Shown: positions 27,617-36,904 of the stretch, one piece after another
Numbering within the stretch: the stretch's first letter is position 1
Layout: each line of letters begins with the position of its first letter
Position numbers and translations under genes: made by a program
Assembly: GCA_030149165.1 (NCBI GenBank)
Contig: JASBRY010000009.1
Coordinates: forward strand, 62,001-126,000
Length of the DNA: 64,000 nt
DNA from: Phycisphaerales bacterium
Lineage (GTDB): Bacteria > Planctomycetota > Phycisphaerae > Phycisphaerales > UBA1924
Direction: 5' to 3'
The notes under the pieces: model-generated
Told to the model about the DNA's origin: nothing
Databases searched by the model: none
The model's input: only the letters and a program-made list of their open reading frames with translations

Positions 27617-29356
27617 TTACGAGGTCGCCACTGCTTCAGGGGCGGGTTCGTTGGTATCGGCGCGCATGAAGAGAGCGTCGCCCTTTGTGATGGACTGTCC
27701 GGCCTTGATCGAGTGCGGCCCATTCCACTGTGCAAGCTCAATCAACGGCGCGACGAACGATGAGTTGGAATCAGTGGGGTCGCTTAGGTGCTTGCAGTTC
27801 CATGTCGACCAGAGCTGCGCCATCTTCTGAGGCATCGCGGGGGACAGGAGCAGCGAAGCGATGCGGAGTGCTTCGGCGCAGGAGTAGAGGATCGATTCGA
27901 GCGCGTGCTTCGCATCGTCGAGTGTGTCGAGTTGTTTGGCGAGCGTGAACGGAGCGCTGTAGGAGATGAACTCGTCGACTTCGCGGACGATCGAGCGAGC
28001 GGTATCGAGCGCTGTTTCAATATCGACTCGGTCGAGTGCTTCGAGGTACTTGTTCGTTGCTTCTGAAGTGAACTTCGCGAGATCGAAAGTGCGGTTCGGG
28101 TCATCGACTGGTTTCCCCGCGTTCTCGAGTGCTTTGCGAGCGGTCTGCAGCGATGAGCCGTCGGGGAATCCGAACTGTCCGTTGCAGGTCGCGGGGATCG
28201 TTCCATCGAAGTACTTGTTGACCATGTTCCCGACGCGGGACATGGAGTTCCCGACGGAGTTGGCGAGGTCAGCGTTGTAGACCTCGACAAAGCGCGCGTG
28301 CGCGAAGTCCGCGTCGTTGGCGCCCAGCGGGCCTTGCGTAGTAAGGAACCAACGCACGGCGTCGAGTGAGTATTTTTCGGCGTACGCGGCGAGCAGGTCG
28401 ATCTCGATGAAGTTCCCGAGCGACTTGGACATTTTCGTCCCCTCGGCGATCCAGTACGCGTGCGCGTAGACGGTTTTGGGAGGCTGCTTCCCGAGCGCGT
28501 GGAGCATCGCGGGCCAGATGATTGCGTGGAACCAGAGGATGTCCTTAGCCATCAGGTGCGTGACTTCGCCTTCCCAGTACTTGCGACGATTGTCGGTGTC
28601 AACGGTGGTGAGGTAGTTGCACAGCGCTTCGATCCACACATAGATGCGGTGCGAGTCATCGGTGGGCATCTTGATCCCCCAGTCCGCGTCGCCTTCTTTG
28701 ATCTTGCGTGAGACCGGGACCTTCATGAGTCCCTGCTTGAGTCTTCCGAGCACTTCGTTCTTGCGCGCGCTGGGGAGGATCTGGATGGTGTCGTTTGCGA
28801 ACTGCTCTTGGAGCCAGGACTGGTAGTTGTCGAGTCGGAAGAAGTAGTTCTGCTCGACGCGTTTTTCGAGTGGCTTGCCGGTGACGGGGGAGTTGTAGTT
28901 ATTTTCTTTGGCGACGATCTCGGTCAGGTATTCTTCCTGGGATGGGTCATACCAGCCCTCGTAGTCTCCGAGTTCGATGTCTCCCTGGTCGAGGAGTTGT
29001 TTGATGTACGCGGAGGCCTTGTCTTTGTGGCGGTCTTCTGTGGTGCGGACGAAGTCGTCGTTGGAGAAGTTCATGAACTCAAACGCAGCTTTAAAGCGGT
29101 CGGCGTTGATGGTCGCCCATTCGTATGGGGTCTTGTTGTTCTCGGCGGCGGTCTTGGAGACCTTCTCCGCGTGCTCGTCGGTGCCTGTGAGGAAGAAGAC
29201 ATCGCGTCCCACAAGGCGCTGGGCGCGAGCGGCGACATCCGCGATGAGGGTCGTGTAGCAGTGTCCGATATGCGGACGATCGTTCACATAGTAAATCGGG
29301 GTCGTGATGTAGTACGGCGTTTGGTTGGATGCATTGGATGACAGGTTTGAGGTCAT
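27617..29356 (-). CDS. metG: Methionine--tRNA ligase
   Basis: 'YYITTPIYYVNDRPHIGHCYTTLIADV', 'FLTGTDEHAEKV', 'KMSKSLGN'. Confidence 0.95.
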   Translation of the reverse strand: MTSNLSSNASNQTPYYITTPIYYVNDRPHIGHCYTTLIADVAARAQRLVGRDVFFLTGTDEHAEKVSKTAAENNKTPYEWATINADRFKAAFEFMNFSNDDFVRTTEDRHKDKASAYIKQLLDQGDIELGDYEGWYDPSQEEYLTEIVAKENNYNSPVTGKPLEKRVEQNYFFRLDNYQSWLQEQFANDTIQILPSARKNEVLGRLKQGLMKVPVSRKIKEGDADWGIKMPTDDSHRIYVWIEALCNYLTTVDTDNRRKYWEGEVTHLMAKDILWFHAIIWPAMLHALGKQPPKTVYAHAYWIAEGTKMSKSLGNFIEIDLLAAYAEKYSLDAVRWFLTTQGPLGANDADFAHARFVEVYNADLANSVGNSMSRVGNMVNKYFDGTIPATCNGQFGFPDGSSLQTARKALENAGKPVDDPNRTFDLAKFTSEATNKYLEALDRVDIETALDTARSIVREVDEFISYSAPFTLAKQLDTLDDAKHALESILYSCAEALRIASLLLSPAMPQKMAQLWSTWNCKHLSDPTDSNSSFVAPLIELAQWNGPHSIKAGQSITKGDALFMRADTNEPAPEAVATS

Positions 29357-29481
29357 GGTCAGGGATTGTAGATCCGGTGCTTAAAGAAGCGGCACGAATC
29401 GAGAGGATGTTTTCTGAACGACCGGTTTGTAATGTTCATGAAAATGTTCTATTGTTGGAGGTTGCGGGGGAATAGTGTTGG

Positions 29482-30180
29482 GTGCTTGGTCATTTGTCTA
29501 TCTGTCGAGAGGCGGGCGAGTTGGAACGAAAGAAGTTTGAACAACTTGCTCTGTCGCATCTTGATGCGGTGTACCGCATGGCGTTCCACCTGAGCCGGGA
29601 CGCGGAAGCCGCGGACGAGTTGGTTCAGGAGGTCTATGTCCGGGCGTTCCGTCCCGGGACGATCGAGCGCTTTGAGGACAAGAGCGCCGACGATGATCCG
29701 ACTTCGGGGACCGGAGGCATGCGTTCGTGGTTGTTCGCGATCACTCACAATGTCTTCTACTCGAAGATCAAGAAGGACAAGCGTCAGCCGATGGCGGTGG
29801 ATGAGTTCTTCAACGAATCATCGAGCGAGTTGATGCCCGATGAGGCGCCGCCGGTCTGGGATCGTGCGTCGCTGGATTTCGAGCATGTCGATGAGAAGCT
29901 CAAGGAGGTTCTCTTCGGATTGAAGGAGGAGTATCGCGAGGTGCTTTTCATGTGGGCGGTCGATGGTCTGAAGTACCGAGAGATCGCGGAAATTCTGGAA
30001 GTCCCGATCGGGACTGTGATGAGTCGGCTCCATCGCGCTCGCAAGGTGCTCAGTGACGCACTGATGGGTGATGAGCAAGCCGTGGAAGAACTTGGTTTGA
30101 GGGTGATGTCCGGCGGGACGGTTGGTGATTCAGCTGATGGTCGGACAGAAGGGCAAAGCAGGAATCCTGATGGTGCGTAA
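29482..30180 (+). CDS. RNA polymerase sigma factor, sigma-70/ECF family (actual start may be 29521)
   Basis: 'RDAEAADELVQEVYVRAFR' region 2 and 'LKYREIAEILEVPIGTVMSRLHRARKVL' region 4. Confidence 0.93.
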   Translation: MLGHLSICREAGELERKKFEQLALSHLDAVYRMAFHLSRDAEAADELVQEVYVRAFRPGTIERFEDKSADDDPTSGTGGMRSWLFAITHNVFYSKIKKDKRQPMAVDEFFNESSSELMPDEAPPVWDRASLDFEHVDEKLKEVLFGLKEEYREVLFMWAVDGLKYREIAEILEVPIGTVMSRLHRARKVLSDALMGDEQAVEELGLRVMSGGTVGDSADGRTEGQSRNPDGA

Positions 30181-30182
30181 CG

Positions 30183-31148
30183 ATGAATGAACACACTCAC
30201 AACCCAGACATGATCCAAGGATCGGACCTCTCAGCAGAAGAGCTGTGCATCGCGTCGATGCTGCGTGCGTGCGCTGATGGTGAGCTGTGTCCTGAAGGAT
30301 GCGAACGGCTTAAGAAGTACCTCGCGGAGAATCCGGACGCGGCGGCACGCGTCGAGTTCGAGAAGCAACTGCGTGGTTGCTGTGATCGTGTGATGAGTCA
30401 ACCCAAGTGTCCAGATGCGCTGCGCTCCAAGATCCAAGCGCTCGCCGGAGTCGCGGCGGACGCATCCGCGGAGCATGAATCAGCGTCATACATCGAAGCA
30501 TCCAACGAGATGACGCGCCAGAAAAGTTTCTGGCAGCGCAGTCCTGTGATGAGCGCGATGGCGGCGGTGCTGATCCTCGCGGCGGGGGGATTGATCTGGC
30601 AGAGTTCGTCGTTGATCACCAAATCGAGCGGGATCGGGGTCTCCCAGACCTCACCTGCGAGTTATGCCGAGCGCGTGGGTAACTTTGTGGCGCGTGAGCA
30701 CGAGCGATGCTGTGAAGAACAAGCGGCACAGAACAAGCTTGTCTACAACGAGATTGATGAATCGATCGCATACTTTTCGGAACGATTCGAGCACTCGGTG
30801 ACGATGCCTGCATCTCTTGGGGAACAGGAGCAGATCCACTTCTATGGCGGCGGGGATTGTCATCTCCCGGCAACCAACGCTTCGGGACACATGCGATTTG
30901 ATGCCGTGGGTCCTGAGGGGCAGGTGGTCTCGCTGAGTCTGTTTGTCGCTCCGGATCCCGGATTGCTGGAGATGAGCGAGGGGACGACTTATGTGCTCGA
31001 CTCGACGCAGTGCAAAGAACAGGGTGCGAACCTGTTCGCATGGACGCGTGACGGCGTGATGTATCTCCTGGTTTCCGAAGCCGGCGAGGATATGTGCGCC
31101 TCAGTCAGAGGCATGATGCAAGCGCCGGCGGCGCTCAAGCGTTTGTGA
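30183..31148 (+). CDS. Probable membrane anti-sigma factor
   Basis: Immediately downstream of ECF sigma; 'ADGELCPEGCERLKKYLAENPD', single TM 'AAVLILAAGGLIW', Cys-bearing extracytoplasmic domain. Confidence 0.75.
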   Translation: MNEHTHNPDMIQGSDLSAEELCIASMLRACADGELCPEGCERLKKYLAENPDAAARVEFEKQLRGCCDRVMSQPKCPDALRSKIQALAGVAADASAEHESASYIEASNEMTRQKSFWQRSPVMSAMAAVLILAAGGLIWQSSSLITKSSGIGVSQTSPASYAERVGNFVAREHERCCEEQAAQNKLVYNEIDESIAYFSERFEHSVTMPASLGEQEQIHFYGGGDCHLPATNASGHMRFDAVGPEGQVVSLSLFVAPDPGLLEMSEGTTYVLDSTQCKEQGANLFAWTRDGVMYLLVSEAGEDMCASVRGMMQAPAALKRL

Positions 31149-31368
31149 AGCCGACTGGATCTTGCAATAACCACAACGGACCACTCGAGCACCTCGATCT
31201 GGGTTTCCAGTTCGTGGTGTTTAAATGCCGATGTACAGAAGCGAGGGATGACCGGCTTTGTGCGGTGTTTTGCTCTAATTCCGTGCTTTGAAGGCAATTA
31301 TGACCACTTCGAGCGAACCGATCGACAGCGAGCACGAGTATGATCTGTAGACGAGGAAGGATCCACTG

Positions 31369-33096
31369 ATGAGCTTTGATCAACGCACCAAACTCACAAC
31401 TCGGCACGCGATGGTCTCGACGATCTTGATCGGTGTGCTCACACTCTGCAGTGGTCAGGCGCTGGCGCAGAACGCGCTCGGCGACGGCAAGGGCTTGCAA
31501 GCAAATCCGAGACAGGGATCTGGGGGACGCAACTACGAGCGTCCGAGTCTTGAGCGCGAGGTGCAGTTCCGCAACGCGATCGCGACGGGCAATGCGCCAG
31601 GGGGCTTGAGCTTCCGAGGTGATCTGGGATATCGAGCCGCGGGTGAGTTCTCGGCGGAGCTGGGTTCCGACACGCTGTACACCTATCGCAGAGACACGCT
31701 GTACTCTGGGCTCGCGGGGATGGGGATCCGTGGGACCGATGCGCTGCAGTACCAGTTCTCGATGACGACCGGCTCGCGCGTGACGCGGAACATGATGGGG
31801 AACCTCGCGGTATCGCGTGAACTTGGCGCGAGTTCGGCGCAGTTCAGTGGCGGGATCGGCGCGTCCGACTCGATCGCGATTGATCCACAGAGTCAGATTG
31901 GTACGACACGATCCAATGTGAGCGGGACACTTCGTTCGACCTCGACATACTCAGCAACATCGGGGCTCGTTCCCGAACTGATTTCTGTCTATGAGTCTGG
32001 GATCCAGCGTGATCGCTACGGCGTGGTGGCGACTCCTTTGATGGGGCTGGTCTCGACGCCGATGGATACGGGCGTGCGGATCCGTCGTCCGGGCGAAGCG
32101 GAATCGACACGCGTCGAAACCTCGTACACGAAACTCGTTGAAAGCTACAGAGAGCGGGCGCGTGAGCTGCTGGAAACGGAAATAGATCCGATCGATGGCA
32201 CCGAGCAGGGGACCGATCGCGATCCGACTGGGTTCGGAACGCAAGACGAATCAGTAGAAACTGAGACTGAAGCGTGGATCAACGAGCAGATCAGTAAGAT
32301 CCAGCGTCAACTGCTTGGTCTTCCCGAGCAACCTGAACAGGTTGAGCCAGTGACTCAGGATGAGACAGAACAGCCGGAGCAGGACGAGAACGGCGTGATA
32401 ATCCGTGATCCGATGGAGCCGCGCTCGAATGAAGAGGGTGCTCCGACGATTGACTTCGATCGCGGCGAGAACCTTGGTGGTCAGACGAAATACGAGATCG
32501 ATCCCAAGACGCTTGAGTTGTTGCGCAAGAATGGTGATCGCGTGACTTATCTCGTTGATCCCAAAGCGGGAACGACGGATGTCTTCGTGCAGCACATGAA
32601 GGCAGGAGAGCGACTCCTCAAGAACGGACGATTCTTCGATGCAGAGGAACGATTCACCAACGCTCTCGCGGTCCGTCAGGGGAATGTCTCAGCGCAGCTT
32701 GGTAGATTGCACGCACAGATCGGTGCGGGTGTGGTGGTCAGCGCTTCGGTAAACCTGCAGACGCTGATGAGCGAGCACATCGAGATAATCTCAGAACGCT
32801 ACTCAGGAGATCTGCTCCCTTCCGAAGAACGTGTCAAGGAGCTGATCGTGAACCTACGCGAGCGTGCAGGGCTCGAGGAGCGCAGTCCATTGATTGCTGA
32901 GGAACCGACGAGCGTGCGTGTCGCTTGTGCGTTATTGATGTCGTATCTGGGATACCAGATCGACGATCGCACACAAATGGAGGACGGTTTCGCGGTGATC
33001 CGCGAGATCGGTTCGGCATCGGATATCCGATTGGTTGAACTGCTCGACACGATCTGGAGCGCCTCGCTTGATGCTGAGGATGGAACGCAGCCATGA
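31369..33096 (+). CDS. Hypothetical secreted protein with TPR-like C-terminal region
   Basis: Signal peptide-like N-terminus; ATGA overlap with the downstream phosphatase gene. Confidence 0.55.
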   Translation: MSFDQRTKLTTRHAMVSTILIGVLTLCSGQALAQNALGDGKGLQANPRQGSGGRNYERPSLEREVQFRNAIATGNAPGGLSFRGDLGYRAAGEFSAELGSDTLYTYRRDTLYSGLAGMGIRGTDALQYQFSMTTGSRVTRNMMGNLAVSRELGASSAQFSGGIGASDSIAIDPQSQIGTTRSNVSGTLRSTSTYSATSGLVPELISVYESGIQRDRYGVVATPLMGLVSTPMDTGVRIRRPGEAESTRVETSYTKLVESYRERARELLETEIDPIDGTEQGTDRDPTGFGTQDESVETETEAWINEQISKIQRQLLGLPEQPEQVEPVTQDETEQPEQDENGVIIRDPMEPRSNEEGAPTIDFDRGENLGGQTKYEIDPKTLELLRKNGDRVTYLVDPKAGTTDVFVQHMKAGERLLKNGRFFDAEERFTNALAVRQGNVSAQLGRLHAQIGAGVVVSASVNLQTLMSEHIEIISERYSGDLLPSEERVKELIVNLRERAGLEERSPLIAEEPTSVRVACALLMSYLGYQIDDRTQMEDGFAVIREIGSASDIRLVELLDTIWSASLDAEDGTQP

Positions 33097-34757
33097 CTCA
33101 TGACTCCGGCGCTGGGCGCGGCGGATCCCTGCGAGACTACTGGACCGATGGATCGGTGTCCCGATTGTGCGCGGCGCTCAGTGAGTTGTCGGGTGTTTCT
33201 GTGCAGCTTCGTGATGAGCGCGGGATCGTGCTTGGTCCGGACGATGACGCGGAGTTCTTTGGAGGGAAGGTTGAACCGATCGATCCGGGATCGCATGTGT
33301 TCCCGATCCGGATCGGTGGTGATACGGTCATCGGCTCGGTCGTGGTCAGCGCCATAGACAGCGACGGTTCGGGGGATTCACTCGTCGCGAGCGAAGCGAT
33401 CGTCGTGCAGATGGGACAGATGATCGCATCGATGGCAACTGAGATGTGCACCGATGTCTCCGAGCTTCGTATTCGCTACAAAGCGATCGAGGTGCTGTAT
33501 CGGCTCAACGCGGAACTGGTCGCGGGAGGACGCGTGAGCGATACCCTCAAGCTGACGCTGGAAACAGCACTCGAAGCGTTCGGACTCGAAGCGGGCGCGA
33601 TCATGCTGCTCCCAGAGGACTCGGAGGGTCTGGGACGAACAGATCTGGAAGATGAGCTCGAGCGGAGCGCTTCGGTTGGTTTGAGCGAGGATTGGTTGTC
33701 ATCGCCGCTGCCTTTGTCCGCCGGACGCGAGATCGATCGTGCATCACTCGATGGTGAAGTGACGGTCATCGAGGATTTGCACAAGGACGATCGGATTTTG
33801 GCGATCGAGCAGGTTGAACGCGAGGGATTACGATCGTTCATTGGGACAGGGATGGTGTTTGATGGTCGTCCGATCGGGGTGATCCGTTTGTACTCACGCT
33901 CGATGAGAAAGTTTACAGGCGCGGAGCGGAGACTCGTGCGTTCGATCGGTCAGTCCGCAGCGATGGCGGTCGAGCAGGCGCGATTGATCAAGATGAAAGC
34001 ACGCGAGCGCCGCACGCAACGCGCGCTCAAGATCGCGGGAACAGTCCAGCAGCGGATGATGCCCAATCGACTCCCAAAGGTTGAGCATCTGGATATCGCG
34101 GCGAGGTTCCGTCCGAGCTATCAGATCGCTGGTGATTTTTACGATGTCTTCGAGGTCCGCGACAAGATCGGGATTATGGTGGGGGATGTCGTGGGCAAGG
34201 GTATTGTTGCGGGACTGCTGATGAGTGCTGTGCGAGCGACGCTCCGCGCGTACGCGGAGCTCAGTGACGATCTCTCGCGCGTCATGGCGCGGACCAACGA
34301 AGCGATCCATCGCGATACAACGGTCTCAGAATTCGCAACGATCTGGTACGGCGTGTTCGATCCGACCAACAACGAGTTGTGTTATGTGACGGCGGGGCAT
34401 GAGCCCCCGTTGCTGCTGACGATGAGTCCAGACGGCACATGGACGCAGGAACTGCTACGCGGCGAGGGGCTGGTTGCGGGGATCCAGTCTGATGAAGAGT
34501 ACAGCATGCAGCGTGTTGTGCTCAAGAAGGACCAGATCGTTGTTGCGTACACCGACGGTATGATGGACGCGCTGGACTTCACTGGACAACGGTTCGGGCG
34601 TCAGCGATTGATCGAAGCGGTGGTCAGCACACTCAACGAAGAACCAAGCGCCAGCGCCGAGCGTGTTATCGAGCGTATCTTCTGGCACATGCGCCAGTTC
34701 ACCGGTCTGCAGCCTCAGGCGGACGACGAGACGGTTGTTGTGATGCGCGCCAAATGA
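33093..34757 (+). CDS. GAF domain SpoIIE/PP2C-type serine phosphatase
   Basis: 'TVQQRMMPNRLPKVEHLDIAARFRPSYQIAGDFYDVFEVRDKIGIMVGDVVGKGIVAGLLMSAVRATLRA'. Confidence 0.9.
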   Translation: MTHDSGAGRGGSLRDYWTDGSVSRLCAALSELSGVSVQLRDERGIVLGPDDDAEFFGGKVEPIDPGSHVFPIRIGGDTVIGSVVVSAIDSDGSGDSLVASEAIVVQMGQMIASMATEMCTDVSELRIRYKAIEVLYRLNAELVAGGRVSDTLKLTLETALEAFGLEAGAIMLLPEDSEGLGRTDLEDELERSASVGLSEDWLSSPLPLSAGREIDRASLDGEVTVIEDLHKDDRILAIEQVEREGLRSFIGTGMVFDGRPIGVIRLYSRSMRKFTGAERRLVRSIGQSAAMAVEQARLIKMKARERRTQRALKIAGTVQQRMMPNRLPKVEHLDIAARFRPSYQIAGDFYDVFEVRDKIGIMVGDVVGKGIVAGLLMSAVRATLRAYAELSDDLSRVMARTNEAIHRDTTVSEFATIWYGVFDPTNNELCYVTAGHEPPLLLTMSPDGTWTQELLRGEGLVAGIQSDEEYSMQRVVLKKDQIVVAYTDGMMDALDFTGQRFGRQRLIEAVVSTLNEEPSASAERVIERIFWHMRQFTGLQPQADDETVVVMRAK

Positions 34758-34766
34758 TCACATGAA

Positions 34767-34800
34767 AAAGCGTCCGCTGCTTCCTTGCATCAGACGCTTT
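34767..34800. terminator. Weak hairpin/terminator between convergent genes
   Basis: AAAGCGTC...GACGCTTT inverted repeat, A-tract on the left; long loop. Confidence 0.4.
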
Positions 34801-34822
34801 GTGTTGATTGGATAGAGATGGA

Positions 34823-35086
34823 TCAGGCGGCGTATGGGCCGTCGTCGTCATCGTTGGTCCACTGCGCGAAGCTGTAGGACTGGGTTTCTTCTTCCATGAG
34901 TTCGTTGAGCTGCTCCATCTTGGATTCAGCGTCTGCGAGTGCTTGTTGGGCAAACTCGATCGAGTCCATAGTGTCCTCCTTGTTGTCTTTGCCGGCGGCG
35001 CGCCATGATGGCACGCTTGTGAACGGCAATGGTGCGGGGGGATCCTCAATCGTGTCGGTCTCTCGGCAGAGTCTCAGATTCGGCAT
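34823..35086 (-). CDS. Small acidic hypothetical protein with two candidate in-frame starts (35086 and 34969)
   Basis: SD-like AAGGAGGG before ATG 35086 and AGGAGGA before ATG 34969 (MDSIEFAQQALADAESKMEQLNELMEEETQ...). Confidence 0.55.
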   Translation of the reverse strand: MPNLRLCRETDTIEDPPAPLPFTSVPSWRAAGKDNKEDTMDSIEFAQQALADAESKMEQLNELMEEETQSYSFAQWTNDDDDGPYAA

Positions 35087-35271
35087 CGCGGCCCTCCTTG
35101 GACTGGAATGAGTCCAGATGAGTCTGCATAACAGATCGTCATTCGGTTTCGCTCAATGAAGCAGAAACCACACGAAGTGGATGCTTTGGGCAGCAGAATC
35201 CTGACAGATGATCCCATACTGCGTGTTATCGGCACTTGGGAGCATGGATGTTGAGCTTTGGGGGTGCTGGT

Positions 35272-36042
35272 TTACGCGCTGGATTCCGGAGAATCGGGGC
35301 TCGGCGCTGGAGCGGATTGGATCGGTTTGGACTCTCCGAGCTTTGGTTCCGTCCCGGCGAGCGCTCGCATGAGGTTCGCTTTGTGCTTGTAGATCACGAT
35401 GAGCGCGAGCGCGAGGGCGACGATGAAGAACGGCGTGCCGTAGTTGGGGATCATCTGGTCGATCTGATTCGCAGGGGTATCAGCGAACTGCGACTGGGAT
35501 CCGACGCGGCGTTCTTGGAGTGTTTCGTACTGACTGAACGCGTACCAGGTCCAGAGCGGGAGTGACGCGGCGGCGAGCGAGGACGCGGGACCCACCATGC
35601 GCCAGAGCAAGAGCACGACCATGTACACCACAAACGCGCCAGCGGCGGGGATCGTCATCGCGGGCATGACCCCGATCATCGCGCCCAGCGCGGTCGCGAC
35701 GCCTTTGCCACCTTTGAATCCGAGCCAGGGACAGAAGATGTGTCCCAGTGGCGCTGCGAACATGACGGCGAGCCAGATCCATGCATCGCTCGGCGCGATG
35801 TCCATGCGTCCGAGTGTGCCGAGCACAGATCCCGCGACGAGTGTGGGGGTGAGTCCTTTACTCAGATCCAGCGCGAAGCACAGGAAGAAGTAGGGTCTTC
35901 CGAGCACGCGCCCGAGGTTGGTGGCGCCGATGTTTCCTGAGCCGTGGTCTCGGAGGTTGATTCCCTTGGCGCGTGCGATGAGGTATCCGAAGGGGATGGA
36001 TCCCATGAGGAACGCGGCGGGGATGAGCAGGTAGGGGATCAT
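35272..36042 (-). CDS. plsY: Glycerol-3-phosphate acyltransferase PlsY
   Basis: 'FLMGSIPFGYLIARAKGINLRDHGSGNIGATNLGRVLG', 'FKGGKGVATALG'. Confidence 0.93.
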   Translation of the reverse strand: MIPYLLIPAAFLMGSIPFGYLIARAKGINLRDHGSGNIGATNLGRVLGRPYFFLCFALDLSKGLTPTLVAGSVLGTLGRMDIAPSDAWIWLAVMFAAPLGHIFCPWLGFKGGKGVATALGAMIGVMPAMTIPAAGAFVVYMVVLLLWRMVGPASSLAAASLPLWTWYAFSQYETLQERRVGSQSQFADTPANQIDQMIPNYGTPFFIVALALALIVIYKHKANLMRALAGTEPKLGESKPIQSAPAPSPDSPESSA

Positions 36043-36096
36043 TGACCAAGCGTAGGGATTGGTTTGGAGCTTGGCTTGATATACTAGCGAATCAGA

Positions 36097-36228
36097 TCAG
36101 GGGCATCCCGCTCCGAATGCAGAGAGGAACGCGGAGACATCGAGGAAGCTGAGGCGATCTTCGTTGTTGATAATGGCAATGCGGTCGAGTGGGATCTGGG
36201 TTAGTCGACGAAACGCTTCGAGAGCACA
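36097..36228 (-). pseudogene. Orphan GC-type dockerin-like C-terminal tail (remnant)
   Basis: Minus-strand translation ...RIAIINNEDRLSFLDVSAFLSAFGAGCP-stop; in-frame stop at 36229-36231 and no start; matches the tails of the 40-54 kb proteins. Confidence 0.75.
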
Positions 36229-36872
36229 TCAAGGATATTTCCGAACACGCAATCCGGCTTTCCAGCCGCGTCCACTCGGAGGTAACGCTGCTGCTCAGGA
36301 TCGGACGCGATCAGGTCTTGGTATCCCTGACGGACCTTTGCGTGAAAGGCAGCACCCTTGGCTTCCATGCGATCGAGGAGCGGATTGAGTCGCGACGCGG
36401 CGGTGTCCTGATCGACATCGAAGATGAGCGTCGCGTCGGGTTGGGTGCCTTGCATCGCGATTTTGGCGGCTTCGTCGATCTCGGAGATCGGGATGCCTCC
36501 GGCAGTCCCTTGGTACGCGTAAGTGGAGGAGACGAATCGGTCGGCGATGACGAGTTTGCCTTGCTTGAGCGCCGGCGCGATGACCTGCTCGCAGAGCTGG
36601 GCGCGGGATGCCATGTAGAGGAGCATCTCGCAGCGGAGGGACATGGTCTCGCGATCAAGATGGTCGAGGAGCGCATCGCGGATCTTCTCGCCGACCTCAG
36701 TACCTCCCGGCTCGCGGACTTCCGTGACCTCGATCCCGGCGCTGCGGACGGCTTTGAGGAACATCGCGAGTTGGGTGGATTTCCCTGAGCCGTCGGGACC
36801 ATCGAAGACGAGGAACTTGCCTCGGAGGGCGCTGATAAGAGCTTCCGGGAGTTCGTGTGGTGGGGTGGTCAT
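36201..36872 (-). CDS. tmk: dTMP kinase
   Basis: 'FLVFDGPDGSGKSTQLAMF', 'REPGGTEVGEKIRDALL', 'DRFVSSTYAYQG'. Confidence 0.93.
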   Translation of the reverse strand: MTTPPHELPEALISALRGKFLVFDGPDGSGKSTQLAMFLKAVRSAGIEVTEVREPGGTEVGEKIRDALLDHLDRETMSLRCEMLLYMASRAQLCEQVIAPALKQGKLVIADRFVSSTYAYQGTAGGIPISEIDEAAKIAMQGTQPDATLIFDVDQDTAASRLNPLLDRMEAKGAAFHAKVRQGYQDLIASDPEQQRYLRVDAAGKPDCVFGNILDVLSKRFVD

Positions 36873-36904
36873 GACTTCAACGGCTTGGAAGGTGGTTTGT
36901 ACGC

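Noticed and set aside
36150-36240. Programmed -1 frameshift fusing Tmk to the orphan dockerin tail
   Set aside because: The frame relation fits -1, but there is no slippery X-XXY-YYZ heptamer and Tmk has a normal C-terminus; a gene remnant is simpler.
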